From contig NW_022651110.1 in the NCBI RefSeq assembly GCF_004027225.2, positions 248,001 through 312,000 on the forward strand: a stretch of DNA of 64,000 nucleotides, written 5' to 3'. This DNA is from Strigops habroptila (lineage: Eukaryota; Chordata; Aves; Psittaciformes; Psittacidae). Shown here piece by piece: positions 12,001-31,725 of the stretch (positions within the stretch are counted from its first letter, which is position 1; each line of letters starts with the position of its first letter). The notes below the pieces were generated by a model. That model was not told where the DNA came from, did no database searches, and saw only the letters and a list, made by a program, of their open reading frames with translations. The translations under genes and the position numbers were made by a program.

Positions 12001-13963
12001 ACTGTGCGAGGGCCCAGTGAGCAGCGCACGCTCCTTCCCTCACGCGATTTGCATAACTCGGATGTGCCTTGGCAAAGGGCACAGAGGGGATGGTTTGAGT
12101 CCTCCTGGCTTCAGTGCTTGCGGGGTTCCTACCTGAGTGCTCTCTCTGCTGCCTAAGAAACACCCTAAAGCTCCCAAATACACTGAACAAACCACTGCAA
12201 AGCTGCTAGTAGGGAAGGGAGAGGGCTCTTGGGTTAAAAGAGGTGATAGAAGGAGGGAAAGGATGAGCACCTCAGACAGGGATGGGCCAGCAGTGGTCCT
12301 TGGCAGAGCCACTGTTCCCCTTCTCTTTACTGGGAGAAGTTTAGGTTAGATATAAGGAAGAAGTTCTTTACTGTGAGGGTGCTGAGGCACTGGAATGGGT
12401 TGCCCAAGGAAGTTGGGAATGCTCCATCCCTGGTGGTGTTCAAGGCCAGGTTGGACGGGGCTTGGAGCAGCCTGGGTTGCTTGTGGCACCCGTCACCCAT
12501 GAGCAGAGGGCAATAACTACAGCACTCCTTGGGTTCTCTAAGGTTATGGACTTACCATTGATGTTGGTGAGGAGTGATGCCACAGCAGCCTGGATGGCAT
12601 CCCTGGGCACAGCAGGGCATGTGCTCAGGAAGGAGGAGATGGCTCGCAGCAAATCTGCCAGTTTGGCTTCAACGGAAGCTGAAATAACTTCTCCTAAGAT
12701 GAAGAAAGGGAAAGATGATGATTTCTTTACGCTGAACTCACGTCAGCACCTCACAACAGGTACCACCAGCTCCTGAACCCTGGAGCTGTGCGTGAAATCT
12801 CTACTAACAAATGCTGAACCCTCCAACAGGCAGAAAACCCACACACAGCAATGGGATGGCTGTGGATATTGTGGATGCTTGGTGAGAAAACCAGTGTTGT
12901 TTGGGGCCTGTTGGAAGCAAACCCCTTGCAAAGCTCAGAGCAGCACAGTGAGGAGGCTGCTCCAGAAGCATGGCCAACCCAGCTTGTTTGGGGTAAGGCA
13001 GTCACCGTGGCCTAGAGCTGTAGCTTGTGGCCATGGGTGGGGAGACCAGGACCACAGGGAACTCTGGATGCCTCAGTGGAGAGGGTGGCTCCTGCAGGAG
13101 GCTCCTTGTTCCAGCAAGTAGTTGAAGGGGTTTTGTTGCTGCTGCTGTGCTCTGTGAGGTTTCTAGAGCCTATGATAACTGTTTTCTTCATTCTCAGTTT
13201 AGGCCTACTTACTCTCCAGCCTGGAGAGTGTCCTGCAGGTACAGAAGCTACCCTGGGAAAAAGGAGGAGAGAGATGGGGAAAAAGAAAGGCAATGCTTGG
13301 GCTCCCACCTCCACCCAGAGCATCACCAGCTCAAGCCTTTCTCTGATTTGTGACATTTGGATTCCTTCCCAGGGAGGAATCCCAGTTTTCCTAAAGGGGT
13401 CATCCTTCCTCGAGGCAGTTTAACTCCCTTGTGAGTGATTGCAGTTGCTGTCAATGACACTTGAAGTGGTTTTGCATTGCTTTTGGAGGAGACCTGGGCA
13501 CTTAGATGACGAAGTGCTCTGAACTTTTGTCTATTGATGCAATTCATTACAGGAGAAGATGTTTGCATAATGAGCTACCTGTGCTGAGAGAAGCCACCCT
13601 CAGTGGGCTGAGAGCCATCTAAATCCCTTGCCTTAGATAACTCATGCAGCAAGAATGAGAGGGGATCACCTCTGCTGAACCTCATCGGTGAGCCAAGGGG
13701 CAGGTTGGAAACTACTCACCCCTGTGGAAGAGCTCACGGAGGTGCTCGAACCTCCGGTCGATGTTCCTCAGGTGGTTGGTGATGTGGAGCACCGTGAGGT
13801 CCATGTGTCCACCTCCACCTTCAGGGGCAGGGCTCTGCATGGAAGCCCAGGCAGCAGCCAGGCAGCCAGCGTCGGGCTTGGAGCCGGGCGGGAAAAGTCT
13901 CCTTGGTGATCCACCGGCATTCCAAGCGCCTCCAGTGCCATCCCAGGCTCCTGGCACGTTCAT
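1..13963 (-). CDS. GMIP: GMIP, GEM-interacting Rho GTPase-activating protein (3' end outside window)
   Basis: Nineteen coding exons read on the minus strand, all chaining in phase: 13963-13720, 12678-12556, 6782-6689, 6599-6533, 6411-6369, 5111-4986, 4715-4651, 4164-4054, 3798-3718, 3164-2991, 2883-2752, 2333-2143, 2041-1947, 1456-1370, 1244-1146, 1060-921, 656-468, 391-254 and 152 to the window edge. They give about 783 codons. Domains in order: a novel N-terminal helical module, the [10 protein letters not shown] motif, an F-BAR-like coiled coil ([30 protein letters not shown]), a Ser-rich linker with [13 protein letters not shown] and SSDDFEERD, a C1 zinc domain (KCRDC to CHKKC) and the first part of RhoGAP, with the arginine-finger loop [15 protein letters not shown]. 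The linker motifs match human GMIP, not ARHGAP45 or ARHGAP29. Known role of the family: stimulates GTP hydrolysis by RhoA and binds the GTPase GEM. Start chosen at the first ATG of exon 1; an internal ATG just before [11 protein letters not shown] is possible. The 3' part of RhoGAP and the tail are missing only because the window ends. Confidence 0.95.
1640..1905 (+). mobile_element. CR1 LINE 3' fragment
   Basis: 3'-terminal CR1 copy in a GMIP intron. It carries the standard run from GGTGATGGGTTCAAACT to the CCCATTCTATGA tail. Inserted antisense to GMIP. Confidence 0.9.
4386..4641 (+). mobile_element. CR1 LINE 3' fragment
   Basis: Truncated CR1 tail in a GMIP intron, ending at CACCATTCTCTGA directly beside the exon at 4651. 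Only about 10 bp separate its tail from the donor site of that exon. Confidence 0.88.
5490..5896 (+). mobile_element. CR1 LINE 3' fragment
   Basis: About 400 bp CR1 copy in a GMIP intron. It begins in the GAGAACATTGGGGCTGTTCA region and ends with ATTCCATGATGCTATGA, the duplicated 8-bp type tail of CR1. Confidence 0.9.
6900..7432 (-). mobile_element. CR1 LINE copy with an inverted internal piece
   Basis: Minus-oriented CR1 in GMIP intron 2. The tail-proximal part lies at 6900-6960. About 50 bp in the opposite orientation follow (6968-7015), and the minus copy resumes at 7018-7432. This looks like a fold-back or twin-priming structure. Confidence 0.85.
7440..12339. other. GMIP intron 2, mostly unique sequence
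   Basis: I see no coding exon here. Exon 2 (12678-12556) joins exon 3 (6782-6689) directly in phase, so none is needed. The stretch holds one CR1 copy at 9640-9999 and is otherwise AT-richer unique sequence with no clear repeat. Confidence 0.7.
9640..9999 (+). mobile_element. CR1 LINE 3' fragment
   Basis: CR1 tail copy in GMIP intron 2, from GGAGACCTCAGAGCAGC to a degenerate tail GGGGTTCTATAA. Confidence 0.88.
12340..12480 (+). mobile_element. CR1 LINE internal fragment
   Basis: Short piece of the CR1 3' region (GTTTAGGTTAGATATAAGG to GGCTTGGAGCAGCCTGGG), lacking the terminal tail. It lies 75 bp from GMIP exon 2. Confidence 0.8.
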
Positions 13964-15362
13964 GGCGAGGTGGAGCACCCACTACACAGCGTTCCCAAGG
14001 CCAGTGGGTGAGCTGGATGCTCAGGCTATGTTTTTGGGTGCACGCCTCTGGTGGCCTGCAAGCCATGGGCATGGTTCCCTGTCGTTGGAAAGAGGAGAAG
14101 CAGCATCCTGCAAACACCACTGGAGACACAAGGCAAAACACTCCAAGAAAGATCCAAGAAGAGGAATTCTCACCCTCTCAGCACTTATTTCCTAATTCAG
14201 CAGAGTTGAAGCCAGGTTGAATTATCAGGAGTCTTCCCACCCTTTCCATGGAATGGAACCCCAAGTTTAGGAACCTTTTCCTCAGCAAGGCTTGGATATC
14301 AAACCCAAGCCCCAACTATCCATATGCAACAGTGCCGCGTTCCCATCTTGGTCTCTCTTGTTTGCCATAACATCATTTGCAAGTCAAAATGTTGGGATAG
14401 GTGAGCTGAAGGCAATCTCTTCCATCTCATTCCTTGTCTTTCCTTTGCTAAAACACAGACAGGGAAAAAGCCATCACCTCTGGTGGGAAATCCTTTGGTT
14501 TATCCAAAGCACCATATGGGGTTTGCTGGTGGAACCCAAAAGTGGGGCCATTCCCAGTGTCCTGGGCTCCAAATCCCTGCTGGTTGCCTTGTGGCTCTGC
14601 GCAGTCTGTGTGGGATGAGGTGTCTCAGGCTGTGTGGATTTTCCACATTCCTCTTGGGAGTTGTGCAATTAGTCCCTTCCCAGGCTTCCTACGGGATCAG
14701 GCCCGCCCCCTGCCCCGCTTCCATTAACCCTGTGCTGTCTGAACATGCATCAGAATTCCACATGCCTGGAATATTTTGTGTTTTACAGAGCAGCAAAGCC
14801 CTTTGCAAGGAGATGGTGGGACACAGCACAAAGGTAAAGCAGCAAAGTAAATATATCCGGTATTATTTGCACTCAAGGGTGCTCTAAGCACCCAAACCCA
14901 CCCTTTGGTCTGGGTCCTGAATAATCAGCCCTATGCATGAAAGCAGAGCTGAATGTCTCAGCACTGGTGCAGTGCACCCACAGGGAGGGTTTCCATCGCT
15001 GATGAGATGGAGAAATGGTGGTTGGGGATGGTTTTCCTGCTCCTTGCAAAGCGCAACACAGGAAGAACATGCTGCAAAGGGGCTCCTGCCCAATGCAGCT
15101 CCTGGGTTTGTCTTTCCTGGCTTCTTTCACTGGGAAATCAAGAGGAGAAACTAAAGCACTTGATGCTCTTTATGTGGTGGTGATGATGTTGGCACTTTCC
15201 TGTGCTGGCAGGTTCCCTGTTCCCAGCTGCTCAGTGTCCCTTCCTTGGCCTGTTGTTCTTCCACACAACAACCAAGAAAAGGGCAACTTTTGGGCTTAAC
15301 CAGAGGAAAATATGATGGTTAAACCAAAATGGGGAGGGCTGGTAACAGTCTGTGTTAAATAT

Positions 15363-15680
15363 TAGAATCATTGAATGGTTGGGGTTGGAAAGGACCTTAA
15401 GATCGTCCAGCTCCAACCCCTGCCATGGGCAGGGACACCTCATCCTCGGCCATATCACCCCAGGTTCTGTCCAACCTGGCCTTGAACACTGCCAGGGATG
15501 GAGCATCTACCACTTCTTTGGGCACCCTGTGCCAGCACCTCAGCACCCTCACAGGGAAGAGCTTCTTCCTTACCTCCAGCCTGAACTTCCCCTGTTTTGA
15601 AACCCATCACCCCTTGTCCTGTCACTCCAGTCCCTGATGAAGGTCCCTCCTCAGCATCCTTGTAGCCCCCTTCAGATATG
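15363..15680 (-). mobile_element. CR1 LINE 3' fragment
   Basis: Minus-oriented CR1 tail: AGAATCATTGAATGGTTGGG at its 3' end, then the usual GCCATGGGCAGGGACACC and CCTCACAGGGAAGAGCTTC blocks. Confidence 0.9.
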
Positions 15681-15961
15681 GTTCCACTCGTGCCCACCAG
15701 GCAGCACAGCTTCCCTCCTCCAGCAGGTCTGTCACCTGAAAGCACTTTTGGGTTTCTTTGTGCCTTTTCACCCAGCATCCACGCACCAGAGAGCATCCCA
15801 AAGGATGTGCCCATCTTGTTCTGCCTAAAGCCAAGTCCCTCCCAAGCATTTGGTTTAGAGGATTTCTTCCCTGTTAAACTTGCTGGGTGAAGAGAGGGAG
15901 GATTAAGTGAGAAAACAAGTTGAACAAGCTGGCCCTGCACAGGCTCTGTCTGCCTGCAGCA

Positions 15962-16372
15962 CCTCTGCTCTGAAGCCAGGCTGAGAGGGCTGGGCTGGGG
16001 CAGCCTGGAGAAGAGAAGGCTCCTGAAGGGGAGACCTTAGAGCAGCTCCAGTGCCTAAAGGGGCTCCAGGAAACCTGGAGAGGGGCTTTGGACAAGGGAT
16101 GGAGGGACAGGACAAGGGGAATGGCTTTAACCTGCCAGAGGGGAGATTGAGATGAGCTCTGAGGCAGAAGCTCTTCCATGTGAGGGTGGTGGGACACTGG
16201 GATGGGTTGAATGGAGAAGGTTTGGATGAACCATCCCTGGCAGTGTTCAAGGCCAGGTTGGACGGGGCTCGGAGCAACCTGCTCTAGTGGAAGGTGTCCC
16301 TGCCCGTGGCAGGGGTTGGAACTGGAGGAGCTTTAAGGTCCTTTCCAACCCAAACCATTCCGTGATTCTACA
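15962..16372 (+). mobile_element. CR1 LINE 3' fragment
   Basis: Plus-oriented CR1 copy, from the AAGCCAGGCTGAGAGGGCTG block to the tail CATTCCGTGATTCTA. It faces the copy at 15363 tail-out. Confidence 0.9.
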
Positions 16373-16578
16373 AATTCCCATTTTGAACTGTTTAGTGAGT
16401 CAGTCACTGAATTCTGGTCCTTAGCAGTTCCTTTTCTTCTCACTTTTTTGATAGATAAATGAGAAAGATCTCAGGGTGAGATTTTCACTCCACCAGGTCC
16501 TAGGAGGATACGGATGTTGCTGGTCTGGAGACGTTGGGTTGGGGCATCAGCCCATGCAGCCATGGCTTCTGTGAGCCC

Positions 16579-17908
16579 CTAAGCCAAGTCTTCACCTTCC
16601 TCTTTCCTTTCCTTGTTCTTTGCCTCCATCTTCTTGTCCAGCTTGTACTTGAGGCGGCGGATGGGCTCAGTGATGCTTCTCCTGCTCCACTTATCAAAAT
16701 CCTCTGCCAAGAGAAAATTCCTGTCCACCAGCTCGGCAGCCTCCTGCCAGTTCCGGAAGCAAGTGGGGCCCATGCTCTGGATCTCCTCCACGGCATTCCC
16801 AACGATCACCTCCCCGTTTGGCTTCAGCACCACCACCGCTGGCACCTCAGATACAGCGAAGCGCAGCTCCAGCTCCCTGCAAGACAAGGGGGGAAGGAAC
16901 CTCAAATTGGGAAGGGGACCAGATTGCTGCTCCTCATCCTCACTATCCAATAACATTCCCATGGTCATCCTGGCTATGTGGAGCCTCTTTGCTGACTGTC
17001 ACCCACTCGTTTGTCCATCCCTGGTAATTGGAGCCTAATGGGGAGCTCTGTGGGGCCGGGATAAGGGGAAGGGGATCTGGGCATCAGCTCCTGGGGATGT
17101 GGGATGGCTGCAGGGACCTGATTTAAATGAGCAGCAATTAAACAGCCCCAAGATGCTTAAATGTTAACATCCGCCTGTTTGCCCTCAAAAGGAGCTGGGA
17201 ATAATTCCCTCTATTAATTGCAGCTTGTCCTTGTCACTAATGGGCTTACAGCAAACACGCTTCCAGCCCGCCTGGCTGCATCCATCCTCCACGCCACGTG
17301 TCCTCCCCACTGGGGCCTCTTGAGGAGTTATAAATAGTGTGCTATAAAACCGGAATTCTAAAGATACCAGCAAAAAGCGAGGGGGAAAGAAGAGGAAATA
17401 GTTTTGCTTTAGAAATAGGTGCAACCAAAGAGCTTTACGCTTCTTTCCATCGACATCCCCCGCTCCCGTGGGGACTGAATATAAGGGAAAACATCTGGAA
17501 AAGCGTTGGAATAACTGGAAATGCAGCCGGAGGGGCTGCGTGGAGGATGCGGGCTCTGCCTGACTGCTTCACCTGCACCATGTACCTTCCGAAGGCATCC
17601 CCAAACGGGACGGCCAGCCAGCGTTTCGGCATGCTCTGGAGGAACGCGCTCTGCTGCTCCTCCGTCTCATCCCGGGACACGTACACCAGGACCAGCTGCG
17701 AGGCTCGTTCCACGTAGAACTCGTCCGTCAGCCGCAGGAAGAAGTCCTTGAGGAGCGGAGCAAACCGGCGGCAGCGCGGGCACTGCCCGGAGCCGAAGTA
17801 GAGCAGCAGCACTTTGTTCTCCAGCGCCCGGCACAGCTCCCGCTCCGTCTCCAGCTCGTCCTGCTCCCGGTTGGCCACCAGCACCTTCCCGGTGAAGAGG
17901 GCGGCCAT
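16579..17908 (-). CDS. NXNL1: NXNL1, nucleoredoxin-like 1 (rod-derived cone viability factor, long form)
   Basis: Two exons, 17908-17586 and 16876-16579, join in phase to 206 residues, against about 212 in human. Exon 1 begins MAALFTGKVLVANREQ and carries the thioredoxin fold with the motif GSGQCPRC. The CxxC pair is intact. It continues KDFFLRLTDEFYVERASQL and LVYVSRDETEEQQ. Exon 2 supplies the second half with VPAVVVLKPNGEV, the cis-proline element of the fold, and a basic, acidic-tipped tail ending KEEGEDLA. Known role: the long form RdCVFL is a thioredoxin-like redox protein of photoreceptors. A short secreted-type form arises by retention of this single intron. Divergent from SLC27A1 across about 700 bp of CpG-rich DNA. 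Confidence 0.96.
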
Positions 17909-18620
17909 GGGCAGACCGGTGAGTGCTCAGTAGTGGGACGGATGCGGATCCCGTCGCCGATCCCTATTATTAATGACCATGGATTCCGCAGATCAGCCCC
18001 TAAGCGGCTTAAACGGGGAGGTCAGCGCCTGGGGGGTGCGTGGCGCCGCTCCCGGGATGGGGAGTCCCGTCGGGGGAGTGTTTGGGGACGTGGGAATGTG
18101 GGTAGCCCCAGTCCCGGGGCTGTGGGAAGCGGGGTGGTGCCGGTGCCGTGGGATCTCGGTGTGGCGGGGACCGTGAGGGACTCGGTTATGGGGTCCCGGG
18201 GCCGCGGGGGATCCGGTTGTGGGGTGTCGGGGCCGTGGGGAACCCGGTTGTGTGTGACCCAGGGGCTGTGGGGTCCGGGGCGGTTCCGGTACGGACACGA
18301 CCCGCAGCCCCGCCGGTCCCCCCGTCCCCGCAGCGCCCGGCGGGCACCGGCACCGGCACCGGGGGCGGAGCGGGACATGGTGATGCCCAGCGGGCGTTCC
18401 CTACGTCACTCCCTCTCGCCCAATCCGAAGCCGGCAGCCTTGCCCTCGACCAATAGGATGTTGCGTTTCTCGCTGTCCCGCCCCCTCGGGGAGGAGGCGG
18501 GGCTGCACCGGAGGCGGCTGCGGCGGGAGCGGGCGGAGGAGCCGTCGGCGCCGCTCCGGTCCCGGGGCCTGGAGCCGGGACGGGGGGGACCCCCGGCCCT
18601 GGAGCCCTGCCCTCCGCAGC
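17909..18620. promoter_or_regulatory. CpG-rich divergent promoter of NXNL1 and SLC27A1
   Basis: The two start codons face away from each other over 712 bp. The sequence is dense in CpG and G runs toward SLC27A1, and contains CCAATCCGAAG and CCAATAGG (18419-18458), which look like CCAAT boxes. No TATA box is obvious. Shared control is inferred from layout only. Confidence 0.6.
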
Positions 18621-28735
<10,115 letters not shown>

Positions 28736-29347
28736 GCTAGTTGGATTCAGCCCTTTTGAGGGGAAACGCACACTTAAGCTCAGAGGAACCCCTGCGAGGT
28801 CCGTCTGCCTCTCCTTAAAGCACATTAACCCTCCCTGGGTGCGCACAGCCCCTTAACCTGCCCTTATGCCTCTAGAGAGACTATTGTCGTAACCACACCA
28901 GCGTAGGGAGGAGGGCGAGGGCCGTCTTTATGGACAGAGGTTCCTGTGCCCTGCGGGGGCTTCTCCTGCGGGCTTCACTTAACCCCTTTAGCCCACTTTT
29001 AACCTCGTTGGCCTTAGGTCGCGTTTTAACCACCCGCGGCCCCTGCCCTTAGGGGAGGGGAGCACAGGGAGTGGGGGGGGGGGTGCCGCGGTGGTCGGGA
29101 AGCAGCCCCGGCGGTCACCTGAGGCCTTGTGGAGCCCGGTTCGGGGCTTGCTGTTGGTCCGTGGACGAGCGGGTACCGGAGTAAAGCCGCGTGAGCTCTG
29201 CCGGCCTCCGCCTCCTTCCTCCCGCCGGCGCCGGGACGCGGGGCCGGGGCTTGGGGAGGCGGCGGGGATGCTTAGGCCGCGGGTTGCTAAGCAACAACGC
29301 GGGAGGGTGGCGGGGCGCGCGTCATTTCCGGCGCGCCGCTCCCCGCC
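28736..29347. promoter_or_regulatory. SLC27A1 3' flank and PGLS CpG promoter
   Basis: I see no AATAAA after the SLC27A1 stop, so its poly(A) signal is a variant or lies further on. From about 29090 the sequence is a CpG island. It contains a perfect inverted repeat GTTGCTAAGCAAC at 29283-29295, like an RFX X-box, and CATTTCCGGCGCG just before the PGLS ATG, an ETS-like core. Confidence 0.6.
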
Positions 29348-30746
29348 ATGGCTCCCGGTGTCGCCCGCAGCGTCTCGGTGCTCCCGGAGCCGGGCCCGGC
29401 CCTGGCGCGGTTCGTGGCCCAGCGGGCGGCGGCGGCCGGTGGCGGCCGCTTCGCGTTGGGGCTGTCGGGAGGGAGCCTGGTGGAGCTGCTCACCCGCCAC
29501 CTGCCTCCCGCCATCGCGGCGGGCCCCGCCGCGCCCGCCCGCTGGCTCCTGGCGTTCTGCGACGAGCGCCTGGTGCCGCCGGAGCACCCCGAGAGCACCG
29601 CCGGTGCCTACCAGGTGAGGCGAGGCCGCGCCGGGGCCTCCGCGCCGGCCCCGCGCAGCCGCTGACCGCCCGCCGCGACCCCGCCTCCCCCTCTCCGCAG
29701 GCCCGGCTGCTGCCGCGCCTGCCCGGCCCCGGCCCGCGGGTGCTGGCCCCAAGCCCCGGCCTGGCCCCCGCCGCCGCCGCCGCCGACTACGCCGCGAAGC
29801 TCCGCCAGGTACCGGCTTATAGGCCCTCGGAGGCCGCGGCTGAGCGTGTTCCCGCCCCGGCTCCAGCTCCCGTTCTCTCCCATAGGCTTTCCCGGGGGAG
29901 GACGTGCCCGTGTTTGACTTGCTGGTGCTGGGGGTCGGGCCGGATGGACACACTTGCTCCCTCTTCCCCGGCCACCCCTTGCTCCAGGTGAGCCCGGTGC
30001 CGGTGGGGTGACGGTAGGGATGTGGTTCCCCCGGTGCTGTCACCGGTGACTCGCACGTAGCGGGTCCTGCTTTTGGGGTGTTGTAGTTTAACAAATAAAG
30101 AGGATGAAAAGAGCTGCTGAGGTTTGAGTTATCCCCCTAAATCTCTTAATTTTTCCTGATTTGGGGAATTTGGGAGGCAGTAAAACCCAAAGCTCTCAGC
30201 TCGAGCGGAGGTGCAGACGGGCTGAGGACCCTCAGCTGCTGTCACACACCCCATTGATGCGCAGAGCCTCAGTTCTTCCTTCGCTGCAGAGTTTTCCCCT
30301 CTTTTTCCCTCATCCCATGTTTTTCCCCTTCGCATAGGAGAAGGAGACCATAGTTGCTGCTATCACTGACTCCCCGAAGCCGCCGCCGGAGCGCATCACG
30401 TTCACACTGCCAGTGCTGAACGCGGCGCGAGCCGTTGTGTTCGTGGCCTCGGGTGAAGGCAAAGCTGCTGTTGTCAAGGTTTGCATCCAAATTCCTCATC
30501 CTCCCATCGGAAACCTGGAGCCTCCAGGGGGGCTCAACCCCCAAAGCGTTGTAGGTGCCCCTTTGAGCTTCCCTTGTGCCTGAGGCTCCGGCACTTCTCT
30601 CCCGACAGCGCATTTTGGAAGGGGATGAGGAAAACCCCCTTCCCGCTGCTCGAGTCCAGCCTCACTCGGGGCAGCTCTGCTGGATCCTGGATGAGGCAGC
30701 AGCCAAGGAGCTGACGATCCCGGTGGAGAAACATTCCATCCCATAG
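29348..30746 (+). CDS. PGLS: PGLS, 6-phosphogluconolactonase
   Basis: Five exons in phase: 29348-29614, 29701-29808, 29886-29987, 30338-30478 and 30609-30746. They give 251 residues (human 258). Motifs in order: [15 protein letters not shown] (phosphate-binding loop), [33 protein letters not shown] (catalytic His in the GPDGHT element), then [12 protein letters not shown]-type and [13 protein letters not shown]. The C-terminus is EKHSIP. Known role: hydrolyses 6-phosphogluconolactone in the oxidative pentose phosphate pathway in the cytosol. The segment encoded around 29701-29790 is proline/alanine-rich and GC-driven (AAAAADY), unlike the human equivalent. A variant poly(A) signal ATTAAA lies at 30933-30938. 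Confidence 0.97.
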
Positions 30747-30932
30747 AGCCGATGGGTGTAGGGGGGGGTCAGCTCTGTGACATTCCAGGTGAGGAACATG
30801 ATAGGTGTAGCACAAAATGCTGCTTTTTTCCCCTCTTTTCTAGACCAAACGGTGCTTGGCCAAGTGCAGGTTTCCAACTCGGAATTCCTGCAGTTGGGAA
30901 TGGTGTCATGGGCTTCGGTTGGGTTGTGCCAT

Positions 30933-30938
30933 ATTAAA
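30933..30938 (+). other. PGLS: PGLS candidate poly(A) signal ATTAAA
   Basis: ATTAAA 187 bp after the stop codon, with no better AATAAA between. Confidence 0.55.
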
Positions 30939-31224
30939 GGGATGGATTTCAGCTCTTCACTCCTGGTTCTTTTTGCACCCGGGCTGTGCTCTTCCCTAAA
31001 AGAAGGATTGAGATGAAGGTGCAGGGGGCTGTGAGGACACGTGGATGCTGCTTGGGAGCGGCTCTGGCTCAGTTTTCCTTGCTGGAATGTTGGATTTGTC
31101 TTTGTTAATCTTGACTTTAACTGTGCTTTAGTTCTTGCCTAAGACTTGTGTCAGTGGCTCTTTGCTACCTGGTTTTGTTACCTGCGTGCACAGCAGGAAG
31201 GTTTTAGCTTCCAGTATCATCATG

Positions 31225-31725
31225 GGATCATGGAATGGGTTGGGTTGGAAGGGATCCCAAAGCTTATCCAGTCCCAACTCCCTGCCATGGGCAGGGACAC
31301 CTTCCACTAGAGCAGGTTGCTCCAAGCCCCTGTGTCCAACCTGGCCTTGAACACTGCCAGGGATGGGGCAGCCACAGCTTCTCTGGGCACCCTGTGCCAG
31401 CGCCTCAGCACCCTCACAGGGAAGAGCTGCTGCCTCAGAGCTCATCTCAGTCTCCCCTCTGGCAGGTTAAAGCCATTCGCCTTGGCCTGTCCCTCCATCC
31501 CTTGTCCAAAGCCCCTCTCCAGGTTTCCTGGAGCCCCTTTAGGCACTGGAGCTGCTCTAAGGTCTCCCCTTCAGGAGCCTTCTCTTCTCCAGGCTGCCCC
31601 AGCCCAGCTCTCTCAGCCTGGCTCCATGGCAGAGCTGCTCCAGCCCTCGCAGCAGCTCCGGGGCCTCCTCTGGCCTCGCTCCAGCAGCTCCACGTCCCCC
31701 TTGTGCTGTTGCCCCAGAGCTGGCT
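31225..31725 (-). mobile_element. CR1 LINE 3' fragment, well conserved
   Basis: About 500 bp minus-oriented copy downstream of PGLS, of the same subfamily as 22440 and 27830. Confidence 0.92.

Larger units (their letters stand above)
13964..16578. other. Interval between GMIP exon 1 and NXNL1 stop
   Basis: Holds the GMIP 5' flank and two opposite CR1 copies (15363-15680 and 15962-16372). I find no further exons. TMEM221, which from memory lies beside NXNL1 in human, is not visible. There is no strong CpG island at the GMIP start codon, so an untranslated first exon may lie further upstream. Confidence 0.5.

Noticed and set aside
1-13963. ARHGAP45 or ARHGAP29 as identity of the first gene
   Set aside because: The linker motifs [13 protein letters not shown] and SSDDFEERD and the exon with [14 protein letters not shown] fit GMIP better.
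28988-30094. 368-codon minus-strand frame over the PGLS promoter and first exons
   Set aside because: Shadow of a CpG island. The Arg/Gly/Pro composition is typical of antisense GC-rich DNA.
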